In this document: positions 12,262 to 14,179 of the stretch, piece after piece
Layout: each line of letters starts with the position of its first letter
Numbering within the stretch: position 1 is the first letter of the stretch
Assembly: GCA_900540455.1 (NCBI GenBank)
Contig: UQGD01000042.1
Span: 1 to 14,179, forward strand
Direction: 5' to 3'
DNA: 14,179 bases
Source: an uncultured Faecalibacterium sp.
Lineage (GTDB): Bacteria > Bacillota > Clostridia > Oscillospirales > Ruminococcaceae
The notes under the pieces: model-generated
What the model saw: only the letters and a program-made list of their open reading frames with translations
What the model was told of the DNA's origin: nothing
Database searches by the model: none
Position numbers and translations under genes: made by a program

Positions 12262-12573
12262 TCAGACGAGGAGCCAGACCAGCAGTGCCAGCCCCGCTCC
12301 CCACAGCAGCAAAATGGGCAGGGCAAAGTACCGTTTCTTTCCCAGGCCCTTATCCAAGCACTGCGCAGCACGCTGGCGGCTGCGCACAAGCACATCGTCC
12401 AGATACCCCAGCACTGGGATAAAATCCGGCACAAGATCAATGGGAGAAAGCGCATAGGCTGCCGTGATGCCCGCCATTCGTTTTGCAGACCAAGGCGTGT
12501 CCCGGTCTTGCAGTGCCATAAACACCGCCGGGATCTCCGCAGTCACCTGCTTCGCTCCCTGCTTCAGATCCAT
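12262..12573 (-). CDS. DUF1232 (YkvA-like) membrane protein
   Basis: A 103-residue protein with the DUF1232 signature YALSPIDLVPDFIPVLGYLDDV at about residues 40-61, shared by B. subtilis YkvA and many small bacterial membrane proteins of unknown function. Residues before it form a short amphipathic N-terminus. A second hydrophobic helix (PILLLWGAGLALLVWLLV) occupies the C-terminal end after a basic KKR stretch, so the chain is probably membrane-anchored by its tail. An AAGGG lies just before the ATG at 12573. It is 22 bases downstream of the ABC transporter gene on the same strand and very likely cotranscribed with it; a bidirectional terminator ends the unit. Whether it works with the exporter is unknown. 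Confidence 0.88.
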   Translation of the reverse strand: MDLKQGAKQVTAEIPAVFMALQDRDTPWSAKRMAGITAAYALSPIDLVPDFIPVLGYLDDVLVRSRQRAAQCLDKGLGKKRYFALPILLLWGAGLALLVWLLV

Positions 12574-12595
12574 CGCCCTTATTTCCCTTTCCGCC

Positions 12596-14179
12596 TTAGT
12601 TCTCCGCCAGGTTGCCAGTATAGAGCTGGTAGTACCGGCCCTTCTTGGCGATCAGCTCATCATGGCTGCCCCGCTCAATGATACGGCCCTGTTCCAGCAC
12701 CACGATGCAATCCGCATTGCGGACGGTGGACAGGCGGTGAGCGATAACAAAGGAGGTGCGGCCATACATCAGGCCATCCATGCCCCGCTGCACCAGTGCC
12801 TCGGTGCGGGTATCAATGGAGGAGGTAGCCTCGTCCAGGATCAGCACCGGGGGATCTGCCACAGCTGCCCGTGCAATAGCCAGCAGCTGGCGCTGTCCCT
12901 GCGAGAGGCTGGCGCCATCTCCGGTAAGCATGGTATTATAGCCATCCGGCAAACGGCGGATAAAGCCGTCTGCATTGGCCAGACGGGCAGCGGCAATGCA
13001 CTCCTCATCCGTAGCATCCAGCCGGCCGTAGCGGATGTTCTCCAGCACGGTCCCGGTGAACAGATGGGTGTCCTGCAGCACGATGCCCAGGCTGCGGCGC
13101 AGATCGTCCTTTTTGATCTTGTTGATGTTGATGCCGTCATAACGGATCTTGCCGTCCGCGATATCATAAAAACGGTTGATCAGGTTGGTAATGGTGGTCT
13201 TTCCGGCTCCTGTAGAGCCTACAAATGCCAGCTTTTGACCGGGCTTTGCAAACAGGCTGATATCATGGAGGATCACCTTTTCATCATCATAACCAAAGGT
13301 CACATTCTCAAACCGAACGTCGCCTGTAAGCTCTGTATAGGTCACACTGCCGTCGCCGTGGGGATGCTTCCAGGCCCACATGCCGGTACGCTCCTTACAT
13401 TCAGAAATCACCCCGTCCGCATCCTTTCTGGCATTGACCAGAGTTACATAGCCTTCATCCTTTTCCGGCTTCTCATCAATCAGGGCAAAAATACGTTCCG
13501 CGCCTGCCAGAGCCATGATAATGGCGTTAAACTGCTGGGCCACCTGCATAAAGGGCTGGGTAAAGCTCTTTGTAAACTGCAGGTAGGAAGCCATCACACC
13601 CAGGGTAATGCCGCCGACTCCCAGCACAGACAGGAAACCTCCCAGCACTGCCGTAAGCACAAACTGCATATTTCCAATGTTTCCGATCACAGGCCCCATA
13701 ATGTTGGCAAAGGTATTGGCCTGAGAAGCACATTCAAAAAGCGCTTCATTTAGTTTGTCAAACTCCTCCTCGGATTTGCGCTCATGGTTAAATACCTTAA
13801 CCACTCTCTGGCCGTTCATCCGCTCTTCCACAAAGCCTGTTATGTCCGCTACAGCCACCTGCTGGCGCACAAAATATTTTCCGCTGTTTCCTCCGATCTT
13901 TCTGGATACGAAAAGCATGACAACAATAACCAGTACAGCCAGCACCGTAAGAGCAGGGCTTAACACCAGCATGGAGATAAAAGTTACTACGATCGTAAAA
14001 AAGGAAGACAGCGCCTGGGGGATGGACTGGCTGATCATCTGGCGCAGCGTGTCTGTATCGTTGGTGTAAAGACTCATGATAGAGCCAGTTGTATTCTGAT
14101 CAAAATACCGGATCGGAAGGGTCTGCATGTGCTCAAACATATCGTCACGGATCCGTTTTAACACACCCTGTCCGATATA
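12596..14179 (-). CDS. ABC exporter half-transporter, ATP-binding and permease (5' end outside window)
   Basis: The 3' part of a type IV ABC exporter subunit with fused transmembrane and nucleotide-binding domains. The reading frame stays open to the right edge (YIGQG precedes the GTG at 14164), so that GTG is an internal Val and about 50-100 N-terminal residues are missing. The transmembrane part continues to about 13500. The ATPase domain shows Walker A GSTGAGKTT (about 13190-13220), Q-loop VLQDTHLF, signature LSQGQRQ, Walker B LILDEATSS with the catalytic Glu, and H-loop IAHRLS. An insert of about 50 residues precedes the ATPase domain, as in several Firmicute heterodimeric exporters of the TM287/288 type. 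A partner half-transporter may lie upstream, beyond the edge. Substrate (drug, lipid or peptide) cannot be told. The DUF1232 gene follows by 22 bases. Confidence 0.93.
   Translation of the reverse strand, partial: YIGQGVLKRIRDDMFEHMQTLPIRYFDQNTTGSIMSLYTNDTDTLRQMISQSIPQALSSFFTIVVTFISMLVLSPALTVLAVLVIVVMLFVSRKIGGNSGKYFVRQQVAVADITGFVEERMNGQRVVKVFNHERKSEEEFDKLNEALFECASQANTFANIMGPVIGNIGNMQFVLTAVLGGFLSVLGVGGITLGVMASYLQFTKSFTQPFMQVAQQFNAIIMALAGAERIFALIDEKPEKDEGYVTLVNARKDADGVISECKERTGMWAWKHPHGDGSVTYTELTGDVRFENVTFGYDDEKVILHDISLFAKPGQKLAFVGSTGAGKTTITNLINRFYDIADGKIRYDGININKIKKDDLRRSLGIVLQDTHLFTGTVLENIRYGRLDATDEECIAAARLANADGFIRRLPDGYNTMLTGDGASLSQGQRQLLAIARAAVADPPVLILDEATSSIDTRTEALVQRGMDGLMYGRTSFVIAHRLSTVRNADCIVVLEQGRIIERGSHDELIAKKGRYYQLYTGNLAEN

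Noticed and set aside
14162..14164. GTG at 14164 as the ABC transporter start
   Set aside because: The frame is open to the window edge and the residues before and after it (YIGQG, then VLKRIRDDMF) read as the inside of a transmembrane domain, so the gene is truncated by the window.
1..14179. CRISPR array, tRNA, rRNA, insertion sequence or attachment site
   Set aside because: I found no regularly spaced repeats, cloverleaf sequences, transposase motifs or flanking terminal repeats anywhere in the window.

Overview
The window looks like chromosome from a moderately GC-rich gut Firmicute of the Oscillospiraceae/Ruminococcaceae, probably Faecalibacterium or a close relative. The grounds are strong AAGGAGG ribosome-binding sites, Firmicute-type -35/-10 promoters, heavily biased GC-ending codons and the GC-rich hairpin repeat at the left edge. 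The taxon call is inference from style, not from a search. No phage, plasmid, insertion sequence, CRISPR array, rRNA or tRNA is visible.

The core (about 1.0-10.8 kb) is a hexuronate catabolism island carrying both arms of the isomerase (Ashwell-type) pathway. UxaC (minus) isomerises D-glucuronate to D-fructuronate and D-galacturonate to D-tagaturonate. UxuB and UxuA (plus) take fructuronate through D-mannonate to 2-keto-3-deoxygluconate (KDG). UxaB and UxaA (plus) take tagaturonate through D-altronate to KDG. A FadR-type GntR regulator lies just upstream of uxuAB. The ten-base palindrome TTGTATACAA occurs upstream of uxuA and inside the uxaB promoter, and a one-mismatch copy overlaps the uxaC -35 box, so the three transcription units look like one regulon. 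KDG kinase, KDG-6-P aldolase and a uronate permease are not in the window.

Layout: left-edge repeat; PAP2-type membrane phosphatase; gntR; uxuA-uxuB; two terminators; lrgB and lrgA (minus, a possible pyruvate transporter or holin-like pair), lying downstream of uxaC behind a terminator; a divergent uxaC/uxaB control region; uxaB-uxaA; a promoter followed by a leader with strong stem-loops that resembles an attenuator or small RNA; a 54-residue membrane protein; an aldose 1-epimerase-like gene; a large inverted repeat and a bidirectional terminator; then, on the minus strand, a DUF1232 gene downstream of an ABC exporter half-transporter cut by the right edge.

Most enzymes are well-known families. 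The less explained items are the terminator/antiterminator-like leader at 10786-10965, the leader motif shared by the PAP2 gene and uxaB, the placement of lrgAB, the 54-residue membrane protein and the inverted repeat at 12091-12166.
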